This document shows, in pieces, positions 32,998-41,052 of a stretch of 64,000 nt of DNA. Within the stretch, counting starts at the first letter, position 1. Each line of letters opens with the position of its first letter. The notes beneath the pieces are model-generated. The model was not told where the DNA came from. It did not search any database and saw only the letters and a list, made by a program, of their open reading frames with translations. Origin of the DNA: Hyalangium ruber (GTDB taxonomy: Bacteria > Myxococcota > Myxococcia > Myxococcales > Myxococcaceae); contig NZ_JAXIVS010000001.1 in the NCBI RefSeq assembly GCF_034259325.1, positions 496,001-560,000 on the forward strand, given 5' to 3'. The position numbers and the translations under genes were made by a program.

Positions 32998-33954
32998 GTG
33001 GGAAAGTCGCGTCCGAGCTCGCTCGCGCTCCCGCCCACCGAGCGGCTTCACCCCCTGGCGGATGATCTGGATCTCCTCTCCATCGAGGCGATCGTCCGTC
33101 GGTTGCATCAAGAAGACCTGGCGGCTGTCCGAGCGGTCCGTACCGCGCTGCCTTCCCTGGCGGAAGCGGCACGGGCCGTAGCGGATGCGTTGCGGGTCGG
33201 AGGCCGGCTGCTCTACGTGGGCGCCGGCACCAGTGGGCGACTCGGAGTGCTCGACGCGAGCGAGTGCCCCCCCACCTTTGGCACCCCACCCTCTCGAGTC
33301 CAAGCCCACATCGCCGGAGGCCGCCGGGCGCTGACCCGCGCCGTGGAGGGCGCGGAGGATGATCAATCCGCCGGAGCCAAGGCGGTGCGCCGCTTCCGGG
33401 CCGGGCCCAAGGACGTGGTGTGCGGCATCTCCGCCAGCGCGTCCACGCCCTACGTGCTCGGAGCGTTGGAGGAGGCGCGGAAGCGTGGGGCGCGGACGGT
33501 GCTCGTCTGCTGCAACCCGCCTGGAGAGCGTGCGCGGGCGGAAATCCTGATCCTGGCGCCGACGGGGCCCGAGCTGGTGGCGGGCTCCACCCGCTTGAAG
33601 GCGGGCACGGCCACCAAGCTGATCCTCAACGCGCTGACCACGGCGGCCTTCGTGTCCCTGGGCAAGGTGTACCGGGGGCGGATGGTGGACGTGCGGCCTG
33701 CGAACGCGAAGCTCCAGGCCCGCGCGGCGCGGATGGTGGCGGAGCTGACGGAGCTGCCCGCCCCCGAGGCGCGCCGGCTGCTGGAGGCGGCGGAGGGCTC
33801 GGTGAAGGTGGCGGTCGCGATGCACTTCACGGGGTTGGGGCCGAAGGAGGTCCGCGGGAAGCTGAGGACCCAGACCCTGCGCACCCTGGTCAATGCCAGG
33901 AAGCCAGGGGCCCGAAGGAATGCCCCCTCGCGCAAACGTTCCCAGCGAGCGTGA
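32998..33954 (+). CDS. murQ: N-acetylmuramic acid 6-phosphate etherase
   Basis: 318 residues from a GTG start. The SIS domain shows YVGAGTSGRLGVLDASECPPTF, with Glu89 and Glu120 (AVEGAED) matching the catalytic pair of MurQ, then CGISASASTPYV and AGSTRLKAGTATKLILNALTT. It cleaves the lactyl ether of MurNAc-6-phosphate to give GlcNAc-6-phosphate during peptidoglycan recycling. Its substrate is made by AnmK, the next gene 24 bp downstream. The C-terminus is a basic tail. A later start cannot be excluded since no ribosome site is clear. Confidence 0.93.
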   Translation: MGKSRPSSLALPPTERLHPLADDLDLLSIEAIVRRLHQEDLAAVRAVRTALPSLAEAARAVADALRVGGRLLYVGAGTSGRLGVLDASECPPTFGTPPSRVQAHIAGGRRALTRAVEGAEDDQSAGAKAVRRFRAGPKDVVCGISASASTPYVLGALEEARKRGARTVLVCCNPPGERARAEILILAPTGPELVAGSTRLKAGTATKLILNALTTAAFVSLGKVYRGRMVDVRPANAKLQARAARMVAELTELPAPEARRLLEAAEGSVKVAVAMHFTGLGPKEVRGKLRTQTLRTLVNARKPGARRNAPSRKRSQRA

Positions 33955-33978
33955 GACACAGCGCATACACTCCGGAGC

Positions 33979-35133
33979 ATGAGCCGGCGTCCCATCAAAG
34001 CTGATCCCAGTCGCTCGCGCCTGTGCGTAGGGCTGCTCTCCGGAACGAGCGTGGACGCGGTCGAAGCGGTGCTCTGTCAAATCGAAGAGACGGGCGCGCA
34101 GGCACAGCTCAAGCTCGTGGCCCACCTCTCGCGCCCCTTCCCGCCAGACTTCATCCAGCGCGTCCTCTCCGTCAGCGACCCGCGCACCTTGTGCGAGCTC
34201 AACTTCGAGCTGGGCGAGCGCTTCGCCGAGGCGGCCCTGGCGGTCATCGCCCACGCGGGCCTGCGCCCCGGAGACGTGGACATCATCGGCTCGCATGGGC
34301 AGACGGTGGCGCACCTGCCCTCGAGCCTCTCGGCCACCCCCTCCACGCTGCAGATCGGCGAGGCCTCCGTCATCGCCGAGCGCACGGGCATCCCCGTGGT
34401 GAGCGATTTCCGCACACGGGACATGGCCGCGGGAGGGCAAGGCGCGCCGCTGGTCCCCTACTTCGACTGGGTGGTGTTCCGAAAGCCTGGGGCGGTGCGG
34501 GCGTTCCAGAACATCGGCGGCATCGCCAACGTGAGCGTGGTGGGAGACCGGCTGGACGACATCCTCGCCTTCGACACCGGGCCGGGGAACATGGTGCTGG
34601 ACGGGTTGGCGCGCCGCATCACCCAGGGTCAGCTCCAGTGTGACTTGGACGGGCAACTGTCCCGGCAGGGCACGGTCATCCCCTCCATCCTGGCGGAGCT
34701 GCTCACCCACCCATTCTTCGCGCTGCCACCGCCGCGCAGCGCCGGCCGCGAGGGCTTCGGCGAGGCGCTGGTGACATGGCTGTGGGAGCAGCCCCGGAAC
34801 AAGCCCGAGGACCTCATCACCACGGCGCTGGCCTTCACGGTGGAGGCCACGGCCCGGGCCTACGAGGCCTATGTGCTGCCCCGGTACGGGTCCTTGGAGG
34901 CGGTGTACGTCTCTGGAGGTGGAAGCCGCAACCCGACGCTGATGGAGCGGTTCTCGGCGCGGCTGGCCCCGCTGCCGGTGAGAACGTTGGACGCCCTAGG
35001 TTTCCCGGAAGGTGCCAAAGAGGCGGCCTGTTTCGCCCTACTGGCGGCCGAGCACCTGGTGGGGACCCCCACCAATGTGCCGTCGGCGACTGGCGCAAGG
35101 CGCCGAGTCGTTCTAGGTAAGCTTACACCGTGA
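33979..35133 (+). CDS. anmK: Anhydro-N-acetylmuramic acid kinase
   Basis: 384 residues. The ATP-binding motif GLLSGTSVDAVEAVL (about 17-31), HGQTVAHLP (about 97-105), the FDTGPGNMVLDGL segment (about 197-209) and VYVSGGGSRNP (about 310) are typical of AnmK. It phosphorylates and hydrates 1,6-anhydroMurNAc to MurNAc-6-phosphate, the MurQ substrate. TACACT seven bases before the ATG may be a -10 box, with CGGAG closer still. The stop overlaps the start of the GTPase gene (GTGA), so translation of kinase and GTPase is coupled. Confidence 0.95.
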   Translation: MSRRPIKADPSRSRLCVGLLSGTSVDAVEAVLCQIEETGAQAQLKLVAHLSRPFPPDFIQRVLSVSDPRTLCELNFELGERFAEAALAVIAHAGLRPGDVDIIGSHGQTVAHLPSSLSATPSTLQIGEASVIAERTGIPVVSDFRTRDMAAGGQGAPLVPYFDWVVFRKPGAVRAFQNIGGIANVSVVGDRLDDILAFDTGPGNMVLDGLARRITQGQLQCDLDGQLSRQGTVIPSILAELLTHPFFALPPPRSAGREGFGEALVTWLWEQPRNKPEDLITTALAFTVEATARAYEAYVLPRYGSLEAVYVSGGGSRNPTLMERFSARLAPLPVRTLDALGFPEGAKEAACFALLAAEHLVGTPTNVPSATGARRRVVLGKLTP

Positions 35134-36281
35134 GCAGCGTGAACCTGTTGGCCCGCGAAGTGGCCGCCAAAATCGTCTTTTACGGACCGGGGTTGTCGGG
35201 CAAGACGACGACCCTCCGGAAGATCTACGAGACGGTCCGACCGGCGCACCGCGGCGAGATGATGTCCATCGCCACCGAGGGAGATCGGACGCTCTTCTTC
35301 GACTTCCTGCCGGTGAAGGTGGAGCGGGTGAACGACTGCTCCGTGCGGCTGGCGCTCTACACCGTGCCCGGGCAGGTCTTCTACAACGCCACGCGCAAGC
35401 TGGTGCTGCAGGGGGCCGACGGCGTGGTGTTCGTGGCGGACTCGCAGCCGGAGGCGTTGGACTCCAACCGCGAGTCCTTCCAGAACCTGGAGGAGAACCT
35501 GCTCGAGCAGGGCATCCGCCTGGACCGCTTCCCGCTGGTGATCCAGTGGAACAAGCGGGACATCGAGAACGTACTGCCAGTGGAGCAACTCCGCGCTGCG
35601 ATCAACACGCGCGGAGTGCCCGAGTTCGAGACGGCGGCCACCAGCGGCCGGGGCGTGCTGGACGCGCTCAAGGCCATCACCCGGCTGGTCATCAAGGATC
35701 TGCGGGCCAAGCGCATCGTCCCCGCGCCTCGCCCCACGCCGACGCCGGTGGCGCCAGGCGCCGGGCTGGAGGCGCAGCTGAGCCAGCACCTGCCGATGCG
35801 GCCCTCGCAGACGATGGCGGCGATCCAACCGCCCGCGATGACGCCGCGCCAGCACCCGCAGTCCGCGGTGGCGGGCGCCACGGCGATGGCGCCACGGATG
35901 GATGCAGCGGTGGCGACGCCTCCGCCCACGCCCGCGCAAGCTCCCTCCGGGCAGCGCGCGCTGGGTCCCGCGACGGCGCTGGCTCCGGGGCTGTTGTTCG
36001 ACCATGCGCGCGCCGCCGAGGCGGCCTTCGCGGGCGCGCAGTACGGCACGTGCGTGACGGCCTGCATGGACGCGGTGCGCCGGGCGCTGGCCTTCGCGGG
36101 TGAGGGCTCGCTGGCGCAACAGGGCTTCCTGCTGCGCGTGGACGGCGCGGATCTGCTCCGGCTGCAGGGGCTCTCCAACAAGGTGGACGCCCTGCGGGTG
36201 GACGACGCGGCCTTCGCGCTCTACTTCCTGATGCAGGTCTTCACCCGGCTGAACGCCGTGGGGCTGCCCGAGTCGGCGTAG
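35130..36281 (+). CDS. MglA-like Ras-family GTPase with long C-terminal extension
   Basis: 383 residues. The G domain (about 1-195) is close to MglA: P-loop GPGLSGKTT (19-27), FFDFLPVKV, switch II TVPGQVFYNATRKLVLQGADGVVFVADSQ (quoted in part: TVPGQVFYNATRKL), NKRD for guanine specificity and AATSGRG. Residues 200-285 are Pro/Ala/Gln-rich and probably flexible; the last 95 residues form a helical domain I do not recognise. MglA itself is about 195 residues and sets gliding polarity at the leading pole with MglB. This is a paralogue, not MglA, and no mglB-like gene is next to it. Its GTG start overlaps the anmK stop. Confidence 0.88.
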   Translation: MSSVNLLAREVAAKIVFYGPGLSGKTTTLRKIYETVRPAHRGEMMSIATEGDRTLFFDFLPVKVERVNDCSVRLALYTVPGQVFYNATRKLVLQGADGVVFVADSQPEALDSNRESFQNLEENLLEQGIRLDRFPLVIQWNKRDIENVLPVEQLRAAINTRGVPEFETAATSGRGVLDALKAITRLVIKDLRAKRIVPAPRPTPTPVAPGAGLEAQLSQHLPMRPSQTMAAIQPPAMTPRQHPQSAVAGATAMAPRMDAAVATPPPTPAQAPSGQRALGPATALAPGLLFDHARAAEAAFAGAQYGTCVTACMDAVRRALAFAGEGSLAQQGFLLRVDGADLLRLQGLSNKVDALRVDDAAFALYFLMQVFTRLNAVGLPESA

Positions 36282-36286
36282 CCCCC

Positions 36287-37375
36287 TCAGCGCAGGGGCA
36301 TGGTGAGCTGCACCAGGCCCATGCGCACCAGCTTCGCCAGCGTGCGCAGGGTGTCCAGCTCGCGCGCGGGCACGGCCAGCACGAGCGTGGACACGTCCCA
36401 GCTCCCGTTGACCAGCCCGGCGATCTGCCGCTCCTCGGGCTTGAGCAGCGACATGGACTCCGGGTCGTGGACCGGCACCGGCACCGCCACCGGAGGCAGC
36501 TCCCCGTAGAGCGCCGCCACGTGCTCGCGCTGCACCATGCGCGCGAACTCGCGCACCCGCCGGTCCGCGGGGTCACTCGCCAGCAGCGAGGCGCAGATGA
36601 TGCCCGCCGAGTCGTACTGCCCCTCGCGCACCAGCACCGCGCCCTTCTCCAGCATCTCCGCCACCGGATCGGCCTCCACCTGCGGAGCGCCCTCCACCTC
36701 CACCAGCTTCAGGCGCAGCAGGTCGAAGACGCGCCGGGTGACCGAGGAGCGCGACACACCCATGGACAGCCGCAGCCGCCCCAGGTTCTGCGGGGTGGCG
36801 CACAGCGTGAGGATGGCCCGGTGCAACAGCGGCTGGCTCGCGCTCGGCGGCCCCAGGGCGCGCACGCTCATGGCGTCGATGGGCAGGGCCTGGTCCACGT
36901 CCCCGTGCTCGTCCACCCAGCGCAAGGACTCGAAGAGCAGCTCGCGGATGCTCATGTCCGAGGGCACCCAGTCCTCGCCGGTGCGGTCCGCGTCCTCCGT
37001 CCAGTGGAACGAGCCCCGGCCCGCGATGGTCAGGTCCATCATCGCGCTGAACAGCTCCTCGCGACCGATCTCTCGCACCAACCGCACATCCACCCCATGC
37101 GTGGAGAAGGCCTGCTCCACATCGGGTGTGCGCTGCGTCTCATCGAAGGCCGCCAGCACGCGGCTGCCCTTGGCCAGCCGGGCCAGCTCCAGCAGCCGGG
37201 CCACGCGCTCGCGAAGCCCCCGGCTGGCGGTCGCCATGACCTGGCCGGAGAGAACGAAGATCTTTCGCTCGCCTGCCTCCCACGAGAGCTGCAACGTCCC
37301 CGTCTTGCGGGAGCCGTCCAGCCACTGCAGGAGTTCAGGAAGCGGATAACTGAAGAGGTCGCCTTGGAGGGCCAT
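36287..37375 (-). CDS. DUF4388 domain protein
   Basis: 362 residues. It opens with the conserved DUF4388 start MALQGDLFSYPLPELLQWLD and RKTGTLQLSW, a domain frequent in myxobacterial signalling proteins. The rest is mostly helical, with a winged-helix-like stretch near 250-280 (GRLRLSMGVSRSSVTRRVFDLL) and a C-terminal helix-turn-helix-like region (EERQIAGLVNGSWDVSTLV). No membrane segment. It may be a regulator or scaffold; biochemical function is unknown. It is convergent with the GTPase gene, 5 bp apart, and divergent from the metalloenzyme gene with 40 bp between starts. The ATG at 37375 is the family start. Confidence 0.83.
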   Translation of the reverse strand: MALQGDLFSYPLPELLQWLDGSRKTGTLQLSWEAGERKIFVLSGQVMATASRGLRERVARLLELARLAKGSRVLAAFDETQRTPDVEQAFSTHGVDVRLVREIGREELFSAMMDLTIAGRGSFHWTEDADRTGEDWVPSDMSIRELLFESLRWVDEHGDVDQALPIDAMSVRALGPPSASQPLLHRAILTLCATPQNLGRLRLSMGVSRSSVTRRVFDLLRLKLVEVEGAPQVEADPVAEMLEKGAVLVREGQYDSAGIICASLLASDPADRRVREFARMVQREHVAALYGELPPVAVPVPVHDPESMSLLKPEERQIAGLVNGSWDVSTLVLAVPARELDTLRTLAKLVRMGLVQLTMPLR

Positions 37376-37401
37376 GGTGACGGGGTCCCGAAATTCAAGG
37401 A

Positions 37402-37407
37402 TACAGT
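37402..37407 (+). promoter_or_regulatory. Candidate -10 box (TACAGT) for the metalloenzyme gene
   Basis: GGATACAGT at 37399-37407 lies 8 bp before the GTG at 37416, the distance of a leaderless transcript. The same nine bases precede the TldD-like gene by 6 bp (40957-40965). No -35 box is evident. Confidence 0.3.
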
Positions 37408-37415
37408 CAGAGACC

Positions 37416-38351
37416 GTGCGCGTCGCGCTCCTCTTCATCGATGGTGTGGGTGTAGGCCGGAAGGACCCGGCGGTGAACCCACTTGCCAGCAGGGCCCACC
37501 TGCTCTCCCATTTCGGAGACGCTCCGGGCAACCCCTTGCCCGAAGGGGGGAGCTACACCCCTGTAGACACCACCTTCGGCGTGGAGGGCCGCCCCCAGTC
37601 GGCCTCCAACCAGACGGCCATCCTCACCGGCGACCCCGCCCCGGTCCTCATCCAGGGCCACGTGCTGGGCTACCCCAACCCGCCCCTGCGCGCGCTGCTC
37701 GCCGAGCGCTCCCTGGTCAAGCGATTGGTGGCCGCCGGACGCACGGCGACCTTCGCCAACAGCTACGCGACGGCGTACCTGGACGCGCTGAAGCTGCCCC
37801 GCCGCGCCTCCGCCACGCCCCCCGAGTTCGTCCTGCCACCAGCGGCGCTGCGGCGGCTGAAGCCCTCCGCCTCCACCCTGGCCTTCGCTGCGGGAGGCGT
37901 GCCGCTGCGCACGCTGGACGACGCACGCGCGGGAGAGGGCCTCACGCATGACATCACCGGAGCGAAGGCGGGCGCCCGAGGCTTCGAGGTGCCCCAGCGC
38001 ACGCCCGAGGAGGCCGCGCGTGTCTTCTGGCGGGTGGCTGAGGGCGCGGACTTCACCTTCTTCGAGCACTACCTCGCGGACGAGGCGGGCCACGCGCGGG
38101 ACTTCCCGCTGGCCCTGGAGGCCCTGGACACATTCGACGCCTTCGCCCGCGCTGTGGTGGCCACACGCCCGCCGGAGGCCCGAGTGCTCATTTGTAGTGA
38201 TCACGGCAACGTGGAGGATCTCTCCACGCGCAGCCACACCCTCAACCCCGTCCCCGTGCTCTACTTCGGCCCGCCGGCGCCGGAGGTGGAGGCGCTGGCC
38301 ACCGTGGCGGACGTGGGCCGCACGGTGTTGCGCTGGCTGAACGTGGAGTGA
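37416..38351 (+). CDS. Alkaline-phosphatase-superfamily metalloenzyme
   Basis: 311 residues from a GTG start. The N-terminal LLFIDGVGVGRKD (Asp and Gly of the first metal site), the SASNQTAILTGDPAP region with the phospho-acceptor Ser/Thr position, the late FFEHYLADEAGHARD and the metal motif ICSDHGNVEDLSTRSHT identify the Metalloenzyme family (phosphoglycerate mutase iPGM and phosphopentomutase relatives). It is shorter than iPGM (about 510), lacking the inserted transferase domain. It could be a phosphatase or mutase; substrate unknown. It is followed 1 bp later by a zinc-protease lipoprotein. Confidence 0.85.
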   Translation: MRVALLFIDGVGVGRKDPAVNPLASRAHLLSHFGDAPGNPLPEGGSYTPVDTTFGVEGRPQSASNQTAILTGDPAPVLIQGHVLGYPNPPLRALLAERSLVKRLVAAGRTATFANSYATAYLDALKLPRRASATPPEFVLPPAALRRLKPSASTLAFAAGGVPLRTLDDARAGEGLTHDITGAKAGARGFEVPQRTPEEAARVFWRVAEGADFTFFEHYLADEAGHARDFPLALEALDTFDAFARAVVATRPPEARVLICSDHGNVEDLSTRSHTLNPVPVLYFGPPAPEVEALATVADVGRTVLRWLNVE

Positions 38352-38352
38352 G

Positions 38353-39222
38353 GTGCGCGTGACGGTGGGCAGGAGCCACAGGCGAGCGACGTGGGCCGCG
38401 ATGCTCGCATTGCTGCTGGGGACAGGGTGTACCTTCCCCCGAGTGGCGATGTTCCAGGAGCAACAGCCGCTGGAGACGCCGGTGGGCGCCTTCCGCCTGG
38501 AGTACCCACCCCAGGACACGAAGAGCGCGGCCATGGTCCGCGAGGCCATCGAGCGGGCGAGCCCCCTGCTCACCCGCTGGGGCATGCTCCAGCAGCCCGT
38601 CACGGTGCGAATCCACCCGGATCACCGCTCCCTGGAGCGGGCGGCGCGGCGCACCGATCTGCGCTGGCTGAGGGCCTGGTCGCGCTACGACGCCGTGGAC
38701 GTGCAGGCACCGGGCAGCTGGACCCCTCTGGCGGGCAGCCAGCGAGACATGGATGAACTGCTGCTCCACGAGCTGACGCACAGCCTGATGTACCAACAGG
38801 CGGCGGACGAGGGGGTGTGGCGCCAGAAGAAGATCCCCGCGTGGTTCCGCGAGGGCATGGCCTCGTTCACGGCCAACCAGGGCTACCGCTGGCCCACGCT
38901 GGAGCAGCTGGCCCGCCTCATGGCGGAGCACCCCACGTGGGAGCCTCTACTGCGGCCCGAAGAGCTGCACGCCGACCAGATGCCCGTGGCCTATGGCGCG
39001 GCCCACCACGCCTTCACCTTCCTGGTGAACCGGTACGGTGAGGACCGGGTGCGCGCGCTCCTTCAGGAGATGAGCAAGGGCCCGGACTTCCCGGTGGCCT
39101 TCACGTCGATCGTGGGGCTGCAGCCCGAGCTCTTCCTTCGGGACTTCAGCCGCTACGTCCGCCTGCGGGGCTTCAAGGGGGGGCGACTGCTACAACCCAC
39201 GCAGCCTCCGCCTCCCCCGTGA
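38353..39222 (+). CDS. Gluzincin zinc-protease lipoprotein
   Basis: 289 residues from a GTG start. A lipoprotein signal ends LLGTGC (Cys26). The zinc site is HELTH (His139, Glu140, His143) with the third ligand Glu167 in WFREGMASF, the HExxH-x23-E pattern of the peptidase MA clan. The rest is helical with a proline-rich tail (QPPPPP). It should be a periplasmic or surface-anchored protease; substrate unknown. It begins 1 bp after the metalloenzyme stop, so the two are co-translated, though no functional link is obvious. Confidence 0.82.
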   Translation: MRVTVGRSHRRATWAAMLALLLGTGCTFPRVAMFQEQQPLETPVGAFRLEYPPQDTKSAAMVREAIERASPLLTRWGMLQQPVTVRIHPDHRSLERAARRTDLRWLRAWSRYDAVDVQAPGSWTPLAGSQRDMDELLLHELTHSLMYQQAADEGVWRQKKIPAWFREGMASFTANQGYRWPTLEQLARLMAEHPTWEPLLRPEELHADQMPVAYGAAHHAFTFLVNRYGEDRVRALLQEMSKGPDFPVAFTSIVGLQPELFLRDFSRYVRLRGFKGGRLLQPTQPPPPP

Positions 39223-39231
39223 CGATGTTCT

Positions 39232-40950
39232 CTACTTCTTCGCCTCCGGCTGAGCCGCGGCCGCCGAGGGGCTGGTGAGCAGGGGCGGACGGTCCTTGCC
39301 CTCCATCGTGCGCTGCAGCTCGATCTCCTGCAGCAGCACGGCGGGCGACACGGTGGACACCGGCACGTTGCCGCTCTCCGCGCCGCAGAAGCCGTTGAAG
39401 ATGCCCTGCTTGGCACCCGTGGCCAGGATGCGGTTGATCGAGGACAGCGGCGTGCCGACGATCTCCACCCCGCGCACCAGGGACTCCTTCCCGTCCCGCA
39501 CATCCACCCGGTACACCATGCGCGGCACGCCCTTGAAGGCCTGGTAGCCGTAACCCGAGGTGTTGGTATTGCCCCCGGTGATGTCGCGGATGATGAGCCC
39601 GTAGGGCTTGCCCTGCCGCTTCGCCTCCTCGATCAGCATCTTCTTGAGCTGCTCGTCGCTCACCTGCTTCGAGGACTCCACGAGCAGGTTCGCCATGCGG
39701 GCCACCGGCCGACGGTTGCCCTGGCTGCGCCCGTGTCCGTTCGACTGCAGGAAGCCCTCCACCGGCTGGCGCGACAGCAGATAGCTCTTGAGCACGCCCT
39801 TCTCCACCAGCGTCACCCTCTGCCCCTTCACGCCCTCCTCATCGAAGAGGTAGTAGCCGTTGAGCGGATCACCCTTCAGCGCCCGCAGGGTCGGATCGTC
39901 GTACATGGAGATGAAGGGCGGCAGGATCTGCTTGTTCTCCTGCCCGCGGAACGTCTTGCCCTCGCGATCATCCCCCTGCCGGTGTCCCTCGAGCCGGTGC
40001 CCGATGGTCTCGTGGAAGAGCACCCCCGCCGCCTCGGGCGCCAGGATGGCAGGGCCCGTGTACGGATCGATCGCCGGCGCCTTGCGCAGCGCCAGCAGCT
40101 CCGAGATGACCTTGCCCGCCGCCTCCGCCATCTCCTTCTCGTTCGGCAGGCCCGCCTCGGTGGGCGAGTAGAAGATGCGCGCGTCATCGAGCAACTGCCC
40201 ATCCTCCGCCCGTGCCACGGCGGTGATCTGCAACCCGTACAGCGTCTCCTCCGTCACGATGCGGCTGCCCTCGGTGGAGACGAAGACGCGCACCATCTTG
40301 TCGGCGGTGACTCGCACGTCCGAGTCGAAGATCTCCGGGTGGGCGTTGAACTGGGCCGACAGCTCGCGCGCCACGCGCTTCCACCGCTCGCGGTCGAACG
40401 GGAACGCCACCGGCGGCTGCACGTGCGTGCCCGGCTTCTCGCGCGAGAAGGACGGCGGGCGCTTGGGGTCCTCCACCGTGTAGACGTCCTCGCCCTTCTT
40501 CTTGAGGAACTGCACGAGCGCCGACTTGTACTTCTCGTCCGTCATCAGCCACAGCGAGGTGCGCAGCGCCACCGACGAGTCATCGATGGGGCCCTCCGGC
40601 CGGGCGAAGTAGCTGGTGCCCTTGGTGGAGACCAGGAAGTCCATCTCCTCGGGCACCGAGCTGTCGAAGTCGTACGAGCCCACGCGCACATCCACGGCGA
40701 GCTGGCGGTTGCGGTAATTGTCGTCGAGGAAGAGCGCGCCGTAGCGGGCGGAGATGACGGACTGGTCGTAGTCCTTGAGCTGGTAGCTCATGAAGTACGG
40801 CGCGTCATGGCCCTGGAGCTTGAGCTGCTGCTGGTTGCGAGTCATCTCCGCCGACATGGCCTCGAGCAGCGACTGGCGAGGGTCGGCTGGCGGCGCGGCG
40901 GCCAGGAGGACGGCGGAGGCGGTCAACAGGGGGAGGAGTCGGAGTCTCAC
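39232..40950 (-). CDS. Secreted TldD/PmbA-family metalloprotease
   Basis: 572 residues. Begins with a Sec signal peptide (LRLLPLLTASAVLLAAA, cleavage near 21), whereas canonical TldD and TldE are cytosolic. The catalytic core shows FHETIGHRLEGHRQGDD (HExxxH with His313, Glu314, His318), the zinc-binding arrangement of TldD. The C-terminal half has IRDITGGNTNTSG and GVPRMVYRVDVRDGKE, typical of the family. Canonical TldD/E forms a heterodimer that trims peptides; no TldE partner is nearby. Export argues for an extracellular or periplasmic peptide substrate. The GTG start is preceded by GGATACAGT. Confidence 0.83.
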   Translation of the reverse strand: MRLRLLPLLTASAVLLAAAPPADPRQSLLEAMSAEMTRNQQQLKLQGHDAPYFMSYQLKDYDQSVISARYGALFLDDNYRNRQLAVDVRVGSYDFDSSVPEEMDFLVSTKGTSYFARPEGPIDDSSVALRTSLWLMTDEKYKSALVQFLKKKGEDVYTVEDPKRPPSFSREKPGTHVQPPVAFPFDRERWKRVARELSAQFNAHPEIFDSDVRVTADKMVRVFVSTEGSRIVTEETLYGLQITAVARAEDGQLLDDARIFYSPTEAGLPNEKEMAEAAGKVISELLALRKAPAIDPYTGPAILAPEAAGVLFHETIGHRLEGHRQGDDREGKTFRGQENKQILPPFISMYDDPTLRALKGDPLNGYYLFDEEGVKGQRVTLVEKGVLKSYLLSRQPVEGFLQSNGHGRSQGNRRPVARMANLLVESSKQVSDEQLKKMLIEEAKRQGKPYGLIIRDITGGNTNTSGYGYQAFKGVPRMVYRVDVRDGKESLVRGVEIVGTPLSSINRILATGAKQGIFNGFCGAESGNVPVSTVSPAVLLQEIELQRTMEGKDRPPLLTSPSAAAAQPEAKK

Positions 40951-40956
40951 GCGCCC

Positions 40957-40962
40957 ACTGTA
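40957..40962 (-). promoter_or_regulatory. Candidate -10 box (TACAGT) for the TldD-like gene
   Basis: On the minus strand GGATACAGT lies 6 bp before the GTG start codon, consistent with a leaderless message; there is no Shine-Dalgarno sequence in between. Confidence 0.3.
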
Positions 40963-40988
40963 TCCAAACCACCCCGCAATGCATCGAA

Positions 40989-41023
40989 GGTCCTCACCGC
41001 CCCACGTGGGAGCGGCGAGGACC
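40989..41023 (-). terminator. Terminator after the nucleotide-sugar dehydrogenase gene
   Basis: A 12-bp stem with one mismatch (40989-41000 and 41012-41023), capped by CCCACGTGGG, follows the dehydrogenase stop by about 30 bp. A short T-containing stretch follows on the minus strand. Confidence 0.55.
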
Positions 41024-41052
41024 CTCGTCTGGGAGGCTGACAGCCGGGAAGG

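Noticed and set aside
32790-33954. rpmB-murQ as a functional pair
   Set aside because: The 16-bp gap suggests co-transcription, but a ribosomal protein next to a recycling enzyme is most simply chance neighbouring.
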